This document shows, in pieces, positions 7,350 to 16,353 of a stretch of DNA of 64,000 bases. The DNA is from Extensimonas soli. GTDB taxonomy: Bacteria; Pseudomonadota; Gammaproteobacteria; Burkholderiales; Burkholderiaceae_C. The stretch is taken from the NCBI RefSeq assembly GCF_029211265.1, contig NZ_JARGEL010000028.1, forward strand, positions 131,674 through 195,673, given 5' to 3'. Below the pieces are notes generated by a model. That model saw only the letters and a program-made list of their open reading frames with translations, was not told the origin of the DNA and made no database searches. How positions within the stretch are numbered: the stretch's first letter is position 1; each line of letters starts with the position of its first letter. Both the position numbers and the translations under genes were made by a program.

Positions 7350-8768
7350 ATGAGTACGCCCGCCGCCACTGCCCCTGACGTTGCCACAGCGCCCGCGGCC
7401 CTGGTGCCCGGGCTCACGCGCGCGCTCGCTGCACGCTGCGCGGCGCTGCGCTACACCGATCTGCCGCCCCCGGTGCGCCTGCTCGCGCGCCAATGCCTGC
7501 TCGACTGGATCGGCGTAGCGCTCGCGGGCGCCTGCGAGCCGCTGGTGCACATGCTCGCCGAAGAGGCGCGCGAGCAAGGCGGCCACGCCCAGGCCACGGT
7601 AATCGGCCACGCGCTTGCCACCTCGAGCCGGCAGGCGGCGCTGATCAACGGCGCGGCCTCACATGCGCTCGACTACGACGACGTCAACATGGCCTGCACG
7701 GGCCACCCATCGGTCGCGCTGATTCCGGCCCTGCTCGCATTGGCCGAGACGCGCGGCGCAAGCGGGCGCGACTTTCTCACCGCCTTCGTCGCCGGTTACG
7801 AAACCATGTGCCGCATAGGGCGCACCAGCGGCGACGCGCAATACGCGCGCGGCTTTCACACCACGGCCACGCTGGGCACGCTGGGCTCGGCCGCGGCCTG
7901 CGCGCACCTGCTGGGCCTGGACGCCGACGACACGGCCACGGCCCTGGGCATCGCGAGCACCATGGCCGCGGGCCTGAAGTCCATGTTCGGCACCATGTGC
8001 AAGCCTTTGCACGCGGGCCGCGCGAGCGCCGACGGCCTGCACGCGGCCCTGCTCGCCGCGCGCGGCTTCACGAGCCGCCCCGACGCGCTCGAATGCCCGC
8101 AAGGCCTGATCGCCACGCACGGCGGCACACCGAGTCTGGACATTGCGCTGGCCGCGCCCGCAGGCGGCTGGCACCTGCACCACAACCTGTTCAAATTCCA
8201 CGCGGCCTGCTACGGCACGCACGCCGCGATCGAGGCTGCGCGCCAGCTACGCACCCAGCACCAGCTCACGCCTGCCAACATCGCCCACGTGCAGGTGCGC
8301 GTGGGCGCGAGCAGCGAAGGCGTGTGCAACATCCCCGAGCCGCGCACCGGCCTCGAAGCCAAATTCAGCCTGCGCCACACCGTCGCTATGGCGCTGGCCG
8401 GCGTGGACACGGCGGGCCTCGATGCCTACGCCGACGAGGCCGTGGGCCAGCCCGAGGTCGCCGCGCTGCGCCAGCGCATCACGGTCGAGCTCGTGCCCGA
8501 ATGCCCGGGCCTCACGCTCAGCGAAGTGATCGTGCACACGGCCAACGACGCCACGCTGCGCCAGCAGCACGACAGCGGCCGCCCCACGAGCGACCTGCAG
8601 GCGCAGCAACAGCGCCTCGAGGAAAAGTTCCACCGCCTCGTCGATCCGGTGTTCGGCGCCGCGCAAAGCGCGCGCCTGATCACACTGGTGGCGCAACTCG
8701 ACGAACTGAGCGACCTCTCGCCGCTCGCAGGCATGCTGGCCACGCCCGCTTCGTGCTGCGCGGACTGA
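7350..8768 (+). CDS. MmgE/PrpD family protein
   Basis: A 472-residue member of the 2-methylcitrate dehydratase / cis-aconitate decarboxylase fold. Family blocks are clear: LLDWIGVALAGA, INGAASHALDYDD, HPSVALIPALLAL, GRASADGLHAALLA and the late helical lid. Related enzymes dehydrate 2-methylcitrate (PrpD), decarboxylate cis-aconitate or isomerise disulfonated/dicarboxylic acids, so the reaction is open. No prpB or prpC is nearby, which argues against a methylcitrate cycle role. It is translationally close-coupled to the crotonase before it, implying that both modify the same intermediate. It ends 72 bases before the convergent alpha/beta hydrolase gene; no clear terminator is seen in that gap. 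Confidence 0.88.
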   Translation: MSTPAATAPDVATAPAALVPGLTRALAARCAALRYTDLPPPVRLLARQCLLDWIGVALAGACEPLVHMLAEEAREQGGHAQATVIGHALATSSRQAALINGAASHALDYDDVNMACTGHPSVALIPALLALAETRGASGRDFLTAFVAGYETMCRIGRTSGDAQYARGFHTTATLGTLGSAAACAHLLGLDADDTATALGIASTMAAGLKSMFGTMCKPLHAGRASADGLHAALLAARGFTSRPDALECPQGLIATHGGTPSLDIALAAPAGGWHLHHNLFKFHAACYGTHAAIEAARQLRTQHQLTPANIAHVQVRVGASSEGVCNIPEPRTGLEAKFSLRHTVAMALAGVDTAGLDAYADEAVGQPEVAALRQRITVELVPECPGLTLSEVIVHTANDATLRQQHDSGRPTSDLQAQQQRLEEKFHRLVDPVFGAAQSARLITLVAQLDELSDLSPLAGMLATPASCCAD

Positions 8769-8840
8769 ACCTCGCCAATCCCTCGCCCAGCGCCCCGGCA
8801 TGCACTGCCCGCTGCACCGCAGCACGCTTGGCAATGCCGC

Positions 8841-9620
8841 TCAAGCCTGCTCGATGCGCGCAATCAGCCGCTGCAGTTGCGCCAGCGTCTCGCCGCGTGC
8901 GCGCTGCTGCGGGTGGTGCCCCTGCCCTGCCAGCGCGAGCACTTCGAGCGACATGGTGCCCTGCGCGAACAAGGCCAGCGCGCTCGGACGCCAGCCGTAT
9001 TCGTCCTGGTTGCCGAACAGCGCCGACACCGGGCAGCGCACCGCGGTGATTTCAGCGCTCATGTTCCACTCGAGCGCCTTTTGGCTCGCCCAGGCGTTGA
9101 ACCAGCCCCAGAACATCGCGTCGGTGCCCGCGCCGTGGTAGCGCTCGAGCTTTTCGCGCAGGCCTTCCTGCTCGTAGGCACGCCGCGCGTTCGCCATGGC
9201 ATCGACCATGAACTGGTCTATGGCGATGGTGGGCGAGCAACCCATGGCGCCGCAGACCACGTCCGGATGCGCTGCCGCGGCAAGCACCGACATCGCGCCG
9301 CCGTCGCTGTGCCCGAACATCAACGCCTTGCCGATGCCGAAGTGGTGCAGCACTTCGCCGAGCACCGGCCCGGCCTCTTCGCGCCGGTAGCTGGGCTCGC
9401 GCCCGCCCTCCAGCGGCTCGGAGCGGCCGTAGCCGTAGCGGTCGTAGGCCAGCACCGGCCATCCCGTGGCCTCGGCAATCACCTGCGGCAGGTCTTTCCA
9501 GGTGGCGATGCAGTCCAGCCCGCCGTGCATCATCACGATGGTGGGCCGGTCACCACCGACCTCGCCCCAGGTGCTTGCAGCAAGCCGATGGCCGCCTGCC
9601 ATGAATTCATGGTCTTTCAC
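8841..9620 (-). CDS. alpha/beta hydrolase
   Basis: A 259-residue alpha/beta-hydrolase-fold protein. The oxyanion region is MMHGGLDC, the nucleophile elbow is GHSDGG, and the likely catalytic His is in LAGQGHHPQQ. It lacks a signal peptide, so it should act in the cytosol, perhaps as an esterase, thioesterase or C-C hydrolase. It lies 39 bases downstream of an acyl-CoA dehydrogenase on the same strand, which suggests a substrate from the same CoA pathway. No finer function can be given. The ATG at 9620 has AAGGAGAC upstream. Confidence 0.88.
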   Translation of the reverse strand: MKDHEFMAGGHRLAASTWGEVGGDRPTIVMMHGGLDCIATWKDLPQVIAEATGWPVLAYDRYGYGRSEPLEGGREPSYRREEAGPVLGEVLHHFGIGKALMFGHSDGGAMSVLAAAAHPDVVCGAMGCSPTIAIDQFMVDAMANARRAYEQEGLREKLERYHGAGTDAMFWGWFNAWASQKALEWNMSAEITAVRCPVSALFGNQDEYGWRPSALALFAQGTMSLEVLALAGQGHHPQQRARGETLAQLQRLIARIEQA

Positions 9621-9659
9621 TTTTCGTCTCCTTGCAGCCTGCTGGCCGCATGCCGGTAT

Positions 9660-10892
9660 TTACAAGTCGACGTGCCCGCCGAGCAATTGGCGCGCAATGG
9701 TGCGCCGCTGAATCTCCGCCGTACCGTCGGGGATGCGCATCACCCGTGCGAAGCGGTAGCCCTCTTCGAGCCGCAGCTCGTTCGTCAGGCCCATGCCGCC
9801 GTGCACCTGGATGCTGCGATCCATTACGCGCCCAAGCATTTCGGTCGAGAAAGCCTTGACCATGCTGACCTGCGCGGTCGCATTGCGCCCCGTATCGAGG
9901 CGCCAGGCGCAGTTCTGGATCATATTCTTGGCCGCGTAGATGTCCATCGCGCTCTCGGCGAGCATGAACTGGACCGCCTGGTGCTCGGCAATCGGCACAC
10001 CGAAAGTCTTGCGCACCTTGGCGTATTCGGTCGCCTGGTCGAGCGCCCAGCGCGCCAGCCCCAGGCAGGACGCGGCCATGCCCATGCGGCCGGCGTTGAC
10101 GCCGTCCATGGCCACATTGAGGCCGCGCCCGACTTCGCCGAGCCGGTGGTCGTCGCGCACGCGCACGCCCTCGAGCACGATCACGCCCGTGTCACCGCCC
10201 TGATGCCCCATGGTGTTGATGACGCGCGGCACGGAAAAGCCCGGCGCGCGCGTATCGACGAAAAAGCCCGTCACGCCGCCCTTGTGGCGCGCCGCAGCTT
10301 CGGGGTCGGTAAGCGCGAACACCATCGCGTAGTCGGCATAAGGCGAATTGGTGATCCACTGCTTGGTGCCGGTGATCACCCATTCATCGCCGTCGCGCAC
10401 CGCGCGCGTCTTCATGCCGAACACGTCCGAGCCCGCATCGGGCTCGCTCAGGCCGAAGCACAGCGTCTTTTCGCCGCTCGCAATGCCGGCGCCGTAGTGC
10501 GCAAAAATCTCGGGCTTCAAATAGCGCAGCACCGGCGACAGGCCGTTGGTGAATGGCGAGGAGATCACCACGGTCTGTACGAGCGGGTGCCCTGGGCCCA
10601 CGCGGTGGTTCAGCGCCTCCTGGATATGCGCCATCGCCAACGCGCCCTGCCCGCCCCCGCCCAGCGACTCGGCGCCAAACAGGTTGTAAAAGCCCAGCTC
10701 GGCCGAGCGCATGCGCACCTGGCGCCGCAGTGCGAGCACCTCGGGCACATAGCGACCCTGCGCGTCGAACATGGTGCGCTCGCTGCCCAGCAGCTCGCGG
10801 TGCTGCTCTTCGAGCGGGAGCACTTCGCGCTCGACGAAGCGCAGCAGCGCCTCGGCGATCGCCTGGGTGTCGGCGTCGATCGTAAAGTCCAT
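9660..10892 (-). CDS. acyl-CoA dehydrogenase
   Basis: A 410-residue FAD-dependent acyl-CoA dehydrogenase, which forms a 2,3-double bond in an acyl-CoA and passes electrons to ETF. N-terminal helical, beta-barrel and C-terminal helical domains are all present. FAD/substrate motifs include CFGLSEPDAGSDV and KQWITNSPYADY. The C-terminal motif reads RIPDGTAEIQRRTIAR, with Asp where medium-chain enzymes have the catalytic Glu of YEGT; the PDGT form is common in some subfamilies. Its similarity to ACAD10/11-like sequences is only impressionistic. It sits 66 bases after the orphan binding protein and before an alpha/beta hydrolase on the same strand. Confidence 0.93.
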   Translation of the reverse strand: MDFTIDADTQAIAEALLRFVEREVLPLEEQHRELLGSERTMFDAQGRYVPEVLALRRQVRMRSAELGFYNLFGAESLGGGGQGALAMAHIQEALNHRVGPGHPLVQTVVISSPFTNGLSPVLRYLKPEIFAHYGAGIASGEKTLCFGLSEPDAGSDVFGMKTRAVRDGDEWVITGTKQWITNSPYADYAMVFALTDPEAAARHKGGVTGFFVDTRAPGFSVPRVINTMGHQGGDTGVIVLEGVRVRDDHRLGEVGRGLNVAMDGVNAGRMGMAASCLGLARWALDQATEYAKVRKTFGVPIAEHQAVQFMLAESAMDIYAAKNMIQNCAWRLDTGRNATAQVSMVKAFSTEMLGRVMDRSIQVHGGMGLTNELRLEEGYRFARVMRIPDGTAEIQRRTIARQLLGGHVDL

Positions 10893-10937
10893 GGGATATC
10901 TCTTGGGGTGACTAGGAGCCTGTCAGAAACCATGTGT

Positions 10938-10958
10938 GTGCGACAAACATGTCGACAC
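10938..10958. other. small hairpin after the binding-protein gene
   Basis: CGACA (10941-10945), AACA, TGTCG (10950-10954) form a short perfect stem, extended imperfectly by GTG/ACAC. It follows the stop codon of the leftward substrate-binding protein and precedes the acyl-CoA dehydrogenase. There is no T-run, so at most it could stabilise an mRNA end. Confidence 0.25.
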
Positions 10959-12176
10959 CTACTTCTTCACCAGTGCGCATTTGCCATCGGCCATGGGGCG
11001 GAATGCCTTGTCGCCGGGGATGGTCGCAAGGATCTTGTAGTAATCCCATGGGCCCTTGGACTCTTCGGACGACTTGACCTGGGCCAGGTACAGGTCGTGC
11101 ACCATGCGACCGTCTTCGCGTACATGGCCGTTCTGGCTGAAGAAATCTTCGATTTTTTTGGACTTGAGGTATTTGGCAACAGCGAGGCCATCATCAGAAT
11201 GGATGGCTGCTATCGCTTTCAGGTACTGGGTGACTGCCGAATACGTGCCTGCATGCACCATGGACGGCATGGTTTTCTTGCCCATGCGCTCAAAAAAGCG
11301 TTGCGAGAAAGCGCGCGTCTCAGGTGTACGGCCCCAGTAGAAGGCTGTGGCAAATGTCAGGCCCTGGGCGGTCTTGAGGCCGAGCGAGTGCACATCCTGG
11401 ATGAACATGAACTGCGGCGCCACGATCTGCTTCTTCATCAGCCCGAACTGGTTGGCCGACTTGATCGCATTGATGGTGTCATTGCCTGCACTCACCATCG
11501 TGACGACCGATGCCTTGGATTCCTGCGCCTGCAGCACAAAGGAAGAAAAATCGCTGGCATTGAGCGGGAAGTTAGTGCGCCCCACAATCTTGCCGCCGCC
11601 TTTGGTGACGATATTGGTCACGGTCTCGGCCCCTGCTTTGCCAAAGGCATAGTCCACCGCCATGATGTACCAGTCCTTCTTGCCTTTTTCCAGCATGGCA
11701 TGCGCTACGCCGCTGGCCATTGCGTAGGTGTCGTAGGTGTAGTGAATGGCGGTGGGAATACAGGCCTCGCTGGTCAGCGCATCTGATGCGCCACCCGAAG
11801 TGAGGATGAGCTTGTTGCGCTCCTTGGCCAGGTTGTAGACCGCCATGGCAACCGCAGAGTTGTTCATATCCACCACAACATCCACACCTTCGGTGTCGAA
11901 CCAGGTGCGCGCGCGGCTCGCGCCCACGTCGGCCTTGCCTTGGTGGTCAGCAAAGACCACCTCGATTTTTTTGCCGTCCACCGTGCCGCCAAAGTCTTCG
12001 ACCGCCATCTTCGTTGCCTCGACCGAACCACGTCCGGCCGTGTCGGCATAGGGGCCGGACATATCACTAAGCACCGCGATCTTCACCACGTCACCCGAGA
12101 TCCCTTGGGCCTGGGCGGGCAATGCTGCAGTGGCAACAGAGGCCGCAAGTGCTGCGATGGCTTTCAAACGTTTCAT
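10959..12176 (-). CDS. ABC transporter substrate-binding protein (LivK-like, Peripla_BP_6)
   Basis: A 405-residue periplasmic binding protein of the branched-chain amino acid/urea/aromatic acid type. A signal peptide covers residues 1-23 (KR, hydrophobic core, then LPAQA before QG). The mature start GDVVKIAVLSDMSGPYADTAGRG is typical of the family, as are GGASDALTSEACIPTAIHYTYD segments. Such proteins often deliver aromatic or branched carboxylates in Betaproteobacteria. No LivHMGF permease or ATPase is encoded in the window, so it is an orphan that either shares a transporter encoded elsewhere or acts as a sensor. A good ribosome-binding site (AAGGAGA) precedes the ATG. The 221-base gap upstream probably holds its promoter. 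Confidence 0.92.
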   Translation of the reverse strand: MKRLKAIAALAASVATAALPAQAQGISGDVVKIAVLSDMSGPYADTAGRGSVEATKMAVEDFGGTVDGKKIEVVFADHQGKADVGASRARTWFDTEGVDVVVDMNNSAVAMAVYNLAKERNKLILTSGGASDALTSEACIPTAIHYTYDTYAMASGVAHAMLEKGKKDWYIMAVDYAFGKAGAETVTNIVTKGGGKIVGRTNFPLNASDFSSFVLQAQESKASVVTMVSAGNDTINAIKSANQFGLMKKQIVAPQFMFIQDVHSLGLKTAQGLTFATAFYWGRTPETRAFSQRFFERMGKKTMPSMVHAGTYSAVTQYLKAIAAIHSDDGLAVAKYLKSKKIEDFFSQNGHVREDGRMVHDLYLAQVKSSEESKGPWDYYKILATIPGDKAFRPMADGKCALVKK

Positions 12177-12397
12177 GACTAGTCTCCTTGTTGTGGGATG
12201 GGCGGACGCTTGCGTTGTTCAACCCAAATTGTTCATTAGGACGCGGGACGATGGCGAGGCGGCTGGCGGGCAGTTTGGTCGCGGCTGAGGAGTGCATGGC
12301 CGGTGCCATGAACGACGAAGCCAAAAAAGCCGCCGCACACCCGCCCCCTTGACATCAGGGAGCAGGCGGGGCGCCCGGAGCCGACCTGAGCAAAACC

Positions 12398-14047
12398 TCA
12401 GGCCGTCTTGAACTGCTCTTTGGCCATTTCACGCAAGCGGAACTTCTGCACCTTGCCGCTGGGCGTGCTCGGCAAAGCCTCGGACACGGCCAGGAACTCG
12501 GGCCAGTATTGCTTGGCCATGCCGTTATCTTCCAGAAAACGGCGCATCTCCTCCATCGTGAAGCTGCTCCCAGTGCGCAGCAGCACGTAGGCGGCGGCGC
12601 GCTCGCCCAGGCGCGCGTCGGGCACGCCGACCACGGCGGCCACCTGGATCGCCGGGTGCTTGTGCAGCAGTTGTTCCACCTCGACCACGGGGATGTTTTC
12701 CCCGCCGCGGATGATGATGTCTTTCGCGCGGCCGGTGATGCGCACATAGCCATCGGCGTCGAGCTTGCCCAGATCGCCCGTCTTGAACCAGCCTTCGGCG
12801 TCGGTGTCGAACTTTTCCGGGCGTTTGAGGTAGCCCACGAACTGCCCGGGGCCGCGCGACTCTATCTGCCCTTCTTCATCGACGCCCAGCACCTTGCCTG
12901 CATGATCGACGATGCGCAGCTCCATCCCCGGCATGGCGGTGCCGTCGGTGCCGAACACTTTCTCGGGCTGGTCTTCGAGCCGGGTCGAGGTGACGATCAG
13001 GTTCTCCGTCATGCCATAGGCCGAGATGATGTGCGCCTGCAAGCGCTCGGTAGCACGCTGCACGAGCGCGCGCGGAATGGGCGCACCGGCGGAAATGAAA
13101 AATTCGAACGTGGAAATGTCGTATTTGGGCAGCGCCGGATGGTCAGTCAGGTCGGCCATGAAGGGGGTGGCCGCCATCATGAAATTGACACCCTCGTCCT
13201 GGATGCGGCCCAGGCCGACCTCGGCGTCCCAGATGTCTTGCAGCACCATCTTTCCACCGAGCGCGAGTGGCAACTCCATGCCCACGAGAAAACCCGTCTG
13301 GTGCGCCATCGGCGAGGGCATGAAGAACACGTGGTCACCGGTCAGGTTGAAGCGCCGCACAATCTGCATCAGGTTGGCAATGTGCGTATTGGGCGTGTGC
13401 AAAGCGCCCTTGGGCTCGCCCGTGGTGCCCGAGGTGTAGAGCAGTTCCATGATCTCGTTGGGCTGCATGCGCCGCGCCTTGAGCATCTTTTCGGCGTCGG
13501 GCGTTTCCTGTTCCCAGCGCCGCTCGAGGAAGTATTTTTCGAACGAGGCATCACCGCTGCCGCCCAGGGCAAACACGTGCTCTAGCTTGGGCAGGTTGGG
13601 TTGAATCTCGCGCACCATCGCCAGGTGGTCGAAGCCGCGCCAGTTCTGCGGCACGATCATGACTTTGGTCTCGGCCAGACCCAACATGAAACTGAGTTCG
13701 CGGTGGCGAAAGATGGGCATCACGGGGTTGGTGACGGCGCCCACGTGCAGACAGGCCAGGTGCAGCGCAACGAATTCCCACCAGTTGGGCATTTGATACG
13801 ACACCACGTCACCGCGCTCCACCCCCAGCGAGATCAGGCCCAAGGCGATGCGCTTGGAGGTTTGCAGCAGCTGCCGGTAAGAAATGGAATTCTTGCGCCC
13901 CGTCATGCTGTTGATGTCGGTCACCGCGATTTTGTCGAGGCGCGAGGGCGCGACTTCGTCGAGGAAGTCGAGCAGCGTCTTGTTGTGCCAGTGGCCGCTG
14001 GCTTGGTAGCGCGCTTGCAGGTGGGGGGGCAGTTGGGATTCGAACAT
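12398..14047 (-). CDS. acyl-CoA synthetase (AMP-forming), tandem copy A
   Basis: A 549-residue ANL-superfamily ligase that activates a carboxylic acid to its CoA thioester through an acyl-adenylate. The P-loop LLYTSGTTGEPKG, the adenylate motif SAYGMTEN, the hinge ITGRAKDIIIRGGENI and the C-terminal lysine in TPSGKVQKFRL are intact. The start is ATG 14047 (MFESQLPPH), with AAGGAGA upstream; an 11-residue extension is rejected. Sequence style is like medium-chain or cyclic acid ligases, but the substrate is not readable. It is a close paralogue of the next gene upstream (14105-15757): residues 1-198 differ at only six positions, then the substrate-binding region diverges strongly. Confidence 0.93.
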   Translation of the reverse strand: MFESQLPPHLQARYQASGHWHNKTLLDFLDEVAPSRLDKIAVTDINSMTGRKNSISYRQLLQTSKRIALGLISLGVERGDVVSYQMPNWWEFVALHLACLHVGAVTNPVMPIFRHRELSFMLGLAETKVMIVPQNWRGFDHLAMVREIQPNLPKLEHVFALGGSGDASFEKYFLERRWEQETPDAEKMLKARRMQPNEIMELLYTSGTTGEPKGALHTPNTHIANLMQIVRRFNLTGDHVFFMPSPMAHQTGFLVGMELPLALGGKMVLQDIWDAEVGLGRIQDEGVNFMMAATPFMADLTDHPALPKYDISTFEFFISAGAPIPRALVQRATERLQAHIISAYGMTENLIVTSTRLEDQPEKVFGTDGTAMPGMELRIVDHAGKVLGVDEEGQIESRGPGQFVGYLKRPEKFDTDAEGWFKTGDLGKLDADGYVRITGRAKDIIIRGGENIPVVEVEQLLHKHPAIQVAAVVGVPDARLGERAAAYVLLRTGSSFTMEEMRRFLEDNGMAKQYWPEFLAVSEALPSTPSGKVQKFRLREMAKEQFKTA

Positions 14048-14104
14048 AAGCAAAAGTCTCCTTGGACGATGAAAAAACAAAAATGAAAAAACAGAATGAC
14101 TGCG

Positions 14105-15757
14105 CTATTGCGGCACTTTGAACTGCTCTTTGGCCATTTCACGCAGGCGGAATTTCTGGATCTTGCCGCTGGGCGTGCGCGGAACGTCTTCACATACAGC
14201 GAAGAATTCAGGCCAATACTGCTTGGCCATCTGGTGCTCGGCAAAAAAGCGCTGCAGCTCTTCCTGCGTGAAGCTGTGCCCAGGGCGCAGGATCACGTAG
14301 GCGGCGGCGCGCTCGCCCAGACGCGGGTCGGGCACGCCGACCACCGCTGCGGTCTGCACGGCAGGGTGCTTGTGCAGCAACTGCTCGACCTCGACCACAG
14401 GGATGTTTTCGCCACCGCGGATGATGATGTCCTTGGCGCGCCCTGTGATGCGCACGTAGCCGTCGGCGTCTATGCGTGCGAGGTCGCCCGTATTGAACCA
14501 GCCCTCGTCGTCCATGCCGTAGAGTTCGGGGCGCTTGTAATAGCCCACGAAGTGATACGTTCCACGGGACTGCAACTCACCTTCCTGATCCGCGCCAAGG
14601 GGCTTTCCTGCAGGATCGACCACGCGGACTTCCATCCCAGGCAAGGGTAGCCCATCGGTATTGAACACCTTTTCCGACGGATCATCGAGGCGCGTAGTCG
14701 TGACAATCAGGTTTTCCGTCATGCCCCAGACGGACGCAATGCTTGCTTTCAACCGCTCAGTTGCGCGTTGCACCAGCGCGCGCGGAATAGGCGCACCGCC
14801 GCACATGAAAATATCGAAACTGGACAGGTCGTACTTGGGCAGCGCAGGATGCTCGGTCAGGTCGGCCAGAAATGGCGTGGCCCCCATCATGAAATTCACG
14901 CCCTCATCCTGAATACGGGCGAGCCCCACTTCGGCATCCCACACATCCTGCAGCACCACCTTCGACCCCAGCATCAGGGGCGCCTCCATACCCATGAGAA
15001 AACCTGTCTGGTGCGCCATCGGCGAGGGCATGAAGAACACGTGATCGCCCGTACGACCAAAGCGCTTCATCAATGCCACAGCATCAGCAAAATGGGTGTT
15101 CGACGTATGCATTGCCCCCTTGGGCTCGCCCGTGGTGCCCGAGGTGTAGAGCAACTGCATCACCTCATTGGGCTGCATGCGCCGCGCCTTGAGCATCTTG
15201 TCGGCGTCGGGCGTTTCCTGTTCCCAGCGCCGCTCGAGGAAGTATTTCTCGAACGAGGCATCACCGCTGCCGCCCAGGGCGAACACGTGCTCGAGCTTGG
15301 GCAGGTTGGGTTGAATCTCGCGCACCATCGCCAGGTGGTCGAAGCCGCGCCAGTTCTGCGGCACGATCATGACTTTGGTCTCTGCCAGGCCCAGCATGAA
15401 ACTGAGTTCGCGGTGGCGAAAGATGGGCATCACGGGGTTGGTGACGGCGCCCACGTGCAGACAGGCCAAGTGCAGGGCGACGAATTCCCACCAGTTGGGC
15501 AGCTGGTACGACACCACGTCGCCACGCTCCACGCCCAGCGAGATCAAACCCAGTGCGATGCGCCTGGAGGTTTGCAGCAGCTGCCGGTAAGAAATGGAGT
15601 TTTTGCGCCCCGTCATGCTGTTGATGTCGGTCACCGCGATTTTGTCGAGCCGCGAGGGCGCGACTTCGTCGAGATAGTCGAGCAGCGTCTTGTTGTGCCA
15701 GTGGCCGCTGGCCTGGTAGCGCGCTTGCAGTTGGGGGCTGAGTTGGGATTCGAACAT
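14105..15757 (-). CDS. acyl-CoA synthetase (AMP-forming), tandem copy B
   Basis: A 550-residue paralogue of the ligase at 12398-14047, on the same strand 57 bases away. P-loop LLYTSGTTGEPKG, SVWGMTEN, ITGRAKDIIIRGGENI and the C-terminal TPSGKIQKFRL are intact, so it should be active. The ATG at 15757 (MFESQLSPQ) with GGAGACA upstream is preferred over a GTG one codon earlier. Residues in the acyl pocket region (about 215-400) differ greatly from copy A, for example FMCGGAPIP against FISAGAPIP and SIASVWGMTEN against HIISAYGMTEN, suggesting a different acid. The N-terminal third is nearly identical to copy A, with a constant offset of 1710 bases. Confidence 0.93.
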   Translation of the reverse strand: MFESQLSPQLQARYQASGHWHNKTLLDYLDEVAPSRLDKIAVTDINSMTGRKNSISYRQLLQTSRRIALGLISLGVERGDVVSYQLPNWWEFVALHLACLHVGAVTNPVMPIFRHRELSFMLGLAETKVMIVPQNWRGFDHLAMVREIQPNLPKLEHVFALGGSGDASFEKYFLERRWEQETPDADKMLKARRMQPNEVMQLLYTSGTTGEPKGAMHTSNTHFADAVALMKRFGRTGDHVFFMPSPMAHQTGFLMGMEAPLMLGSKVVLQDVWDAEVGLARIQDEGVNFMMGATPFLADLTEHPALPKYDLSSFDIFMCGGAPIPRALVQRATERLKASIASVWGMTENLIVTTTRLDDPSEKVFNTDGLPLPGMEVRVVDPAGKPLGADQEGELQSRGTYHFVGYYKRPELYGMDDEGWFNTGDLARIDADGYVRITGRAKDIIIRGGENIPVVEVEQLLHKHPAVQTAAVVGVPDPRLGERAAAYVILRPGHSFTQEELQRFFAEHQMAKQYWPEFFAVCEDVPRTPSGKIQKFRLREMAKEQFKVPQ

Positions 15758-15812
15758 CACTTGTCTCCTTTTTATGGCTCATTGGTCCCTCAAGCGAAAA
15801 ACGCCGGGGCCT

Positions 15813-16289
15813 TCATGATGAATGGCTTTCCTTGGGAAGAAAAGTCAGGGTTTCCGTGAAGTCGGCGATCGTCTCGCCATGTTGGTTGAGCACCCAATGC
15901 TGCAACTCCATCAGCGTGTAGCCGCGCGAGGTCTTTGGCAGCAGGCGCGGCTCGCATTCCACATGGATGGTGTCGCCGGGGAACAGCGCTCCGCGCAAGC
16001 GCGCCTGCAGCCCCGTCATGCCGCCGAACGGGCCCACATCCTGCTCCTTGAGGGTATCCGCGATGATCTCGGACACGTAAGTTGCCAACAGCCCCATACC
16101 CAGAGAAATGATCATGGGCCCGGGCGCGAAGCGTTTGCGGTGCGCGCCTTCCATGTTCTTCTGGATGTATTCCATGTCGATGAAAAAGGGCTCATGCAGA
16201 CCGACGACGTTGACGAAGGTGACGATGTCGGTCTCGGTGATGGTGCGGCAATGGGTTTTGTAGCGCCGGGCGGTGCTCGTTGAAGTCAT
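15813..16289 (-). CDS. MaoC-like hotdog-fold dehydratase family protein
   Basis: A 158-residue single hotdog-domain protein with MaoC-type segments (GPMIISLGMGLLATY and LFPGDTIHVECE). The hydratase-2 catalytic motif DxNPxH is not recognisable: the aligned stretch reads VGLHEPFFIDMEY. It may therefore be a non-catalytic or differently acting MaoC relative, as seen for subunits that pair with a second hotdog protein. The ATG at 16289 with GGAGACTT upstream is chosen; the 37-residue upstream extension runs through a region carrying an SDR remnant on the other strand. It lies between two acyl-CoA ligase genes on the same strand. Confidence 0.85.
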   Translation of the reverse strand: MTSTSTARRYKTHCRTITETDIVTFVNVVGLHEPFFIDMEYIQKNMEGAHRKRFAPGPMIISLGMGLLATYVSEIIADTLKEQDVGPFGGMTGLQARLRGALFPGDTIHVECEPRLLPKTSRGYTLMELQHWVLNQHGETIADFTETLTFLPKESHSS

Positions 16290-16353
16290 GGCAAGTCTCC
16301 TTTGTGTGGTTGAAAAGTATCTGACGATGGTCAAGAAACAAGCCCAATGAGCG

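Noticed and set aside
8769-8840. Terminator between convergent PrpD-like and hydrolase genes
   Set aside because: I looked for a stem with a T-run on either strand and found none convincing.
8877-11786. A 969-codon open frame on the + strand
   Set aside because: It lies antisense across an alpha/beta hydrolase, an acyl-CoA dehydrogenase and a binding protein that all have intact motifs. Its composition (His/Arg/Ala-rich) is the usual artefact of GC-rich antisense frames.
12177-12397. Possible small gene or remnant on the + strand (reads MARRLAGSLVAAEECMAGAM, then a stop soon after)
   Set aside because: No ribosome-binding site and no confident family match; the gap more probably holds the promoter of the binding-protein gene.
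12398-15757. Insertion sequence or composite transposon suggested by long near-identical blocks
   Set aside because: The repeated blocks are the N-terminal halves of two ligase genes; there is no transposase or terminal inverted repeat.
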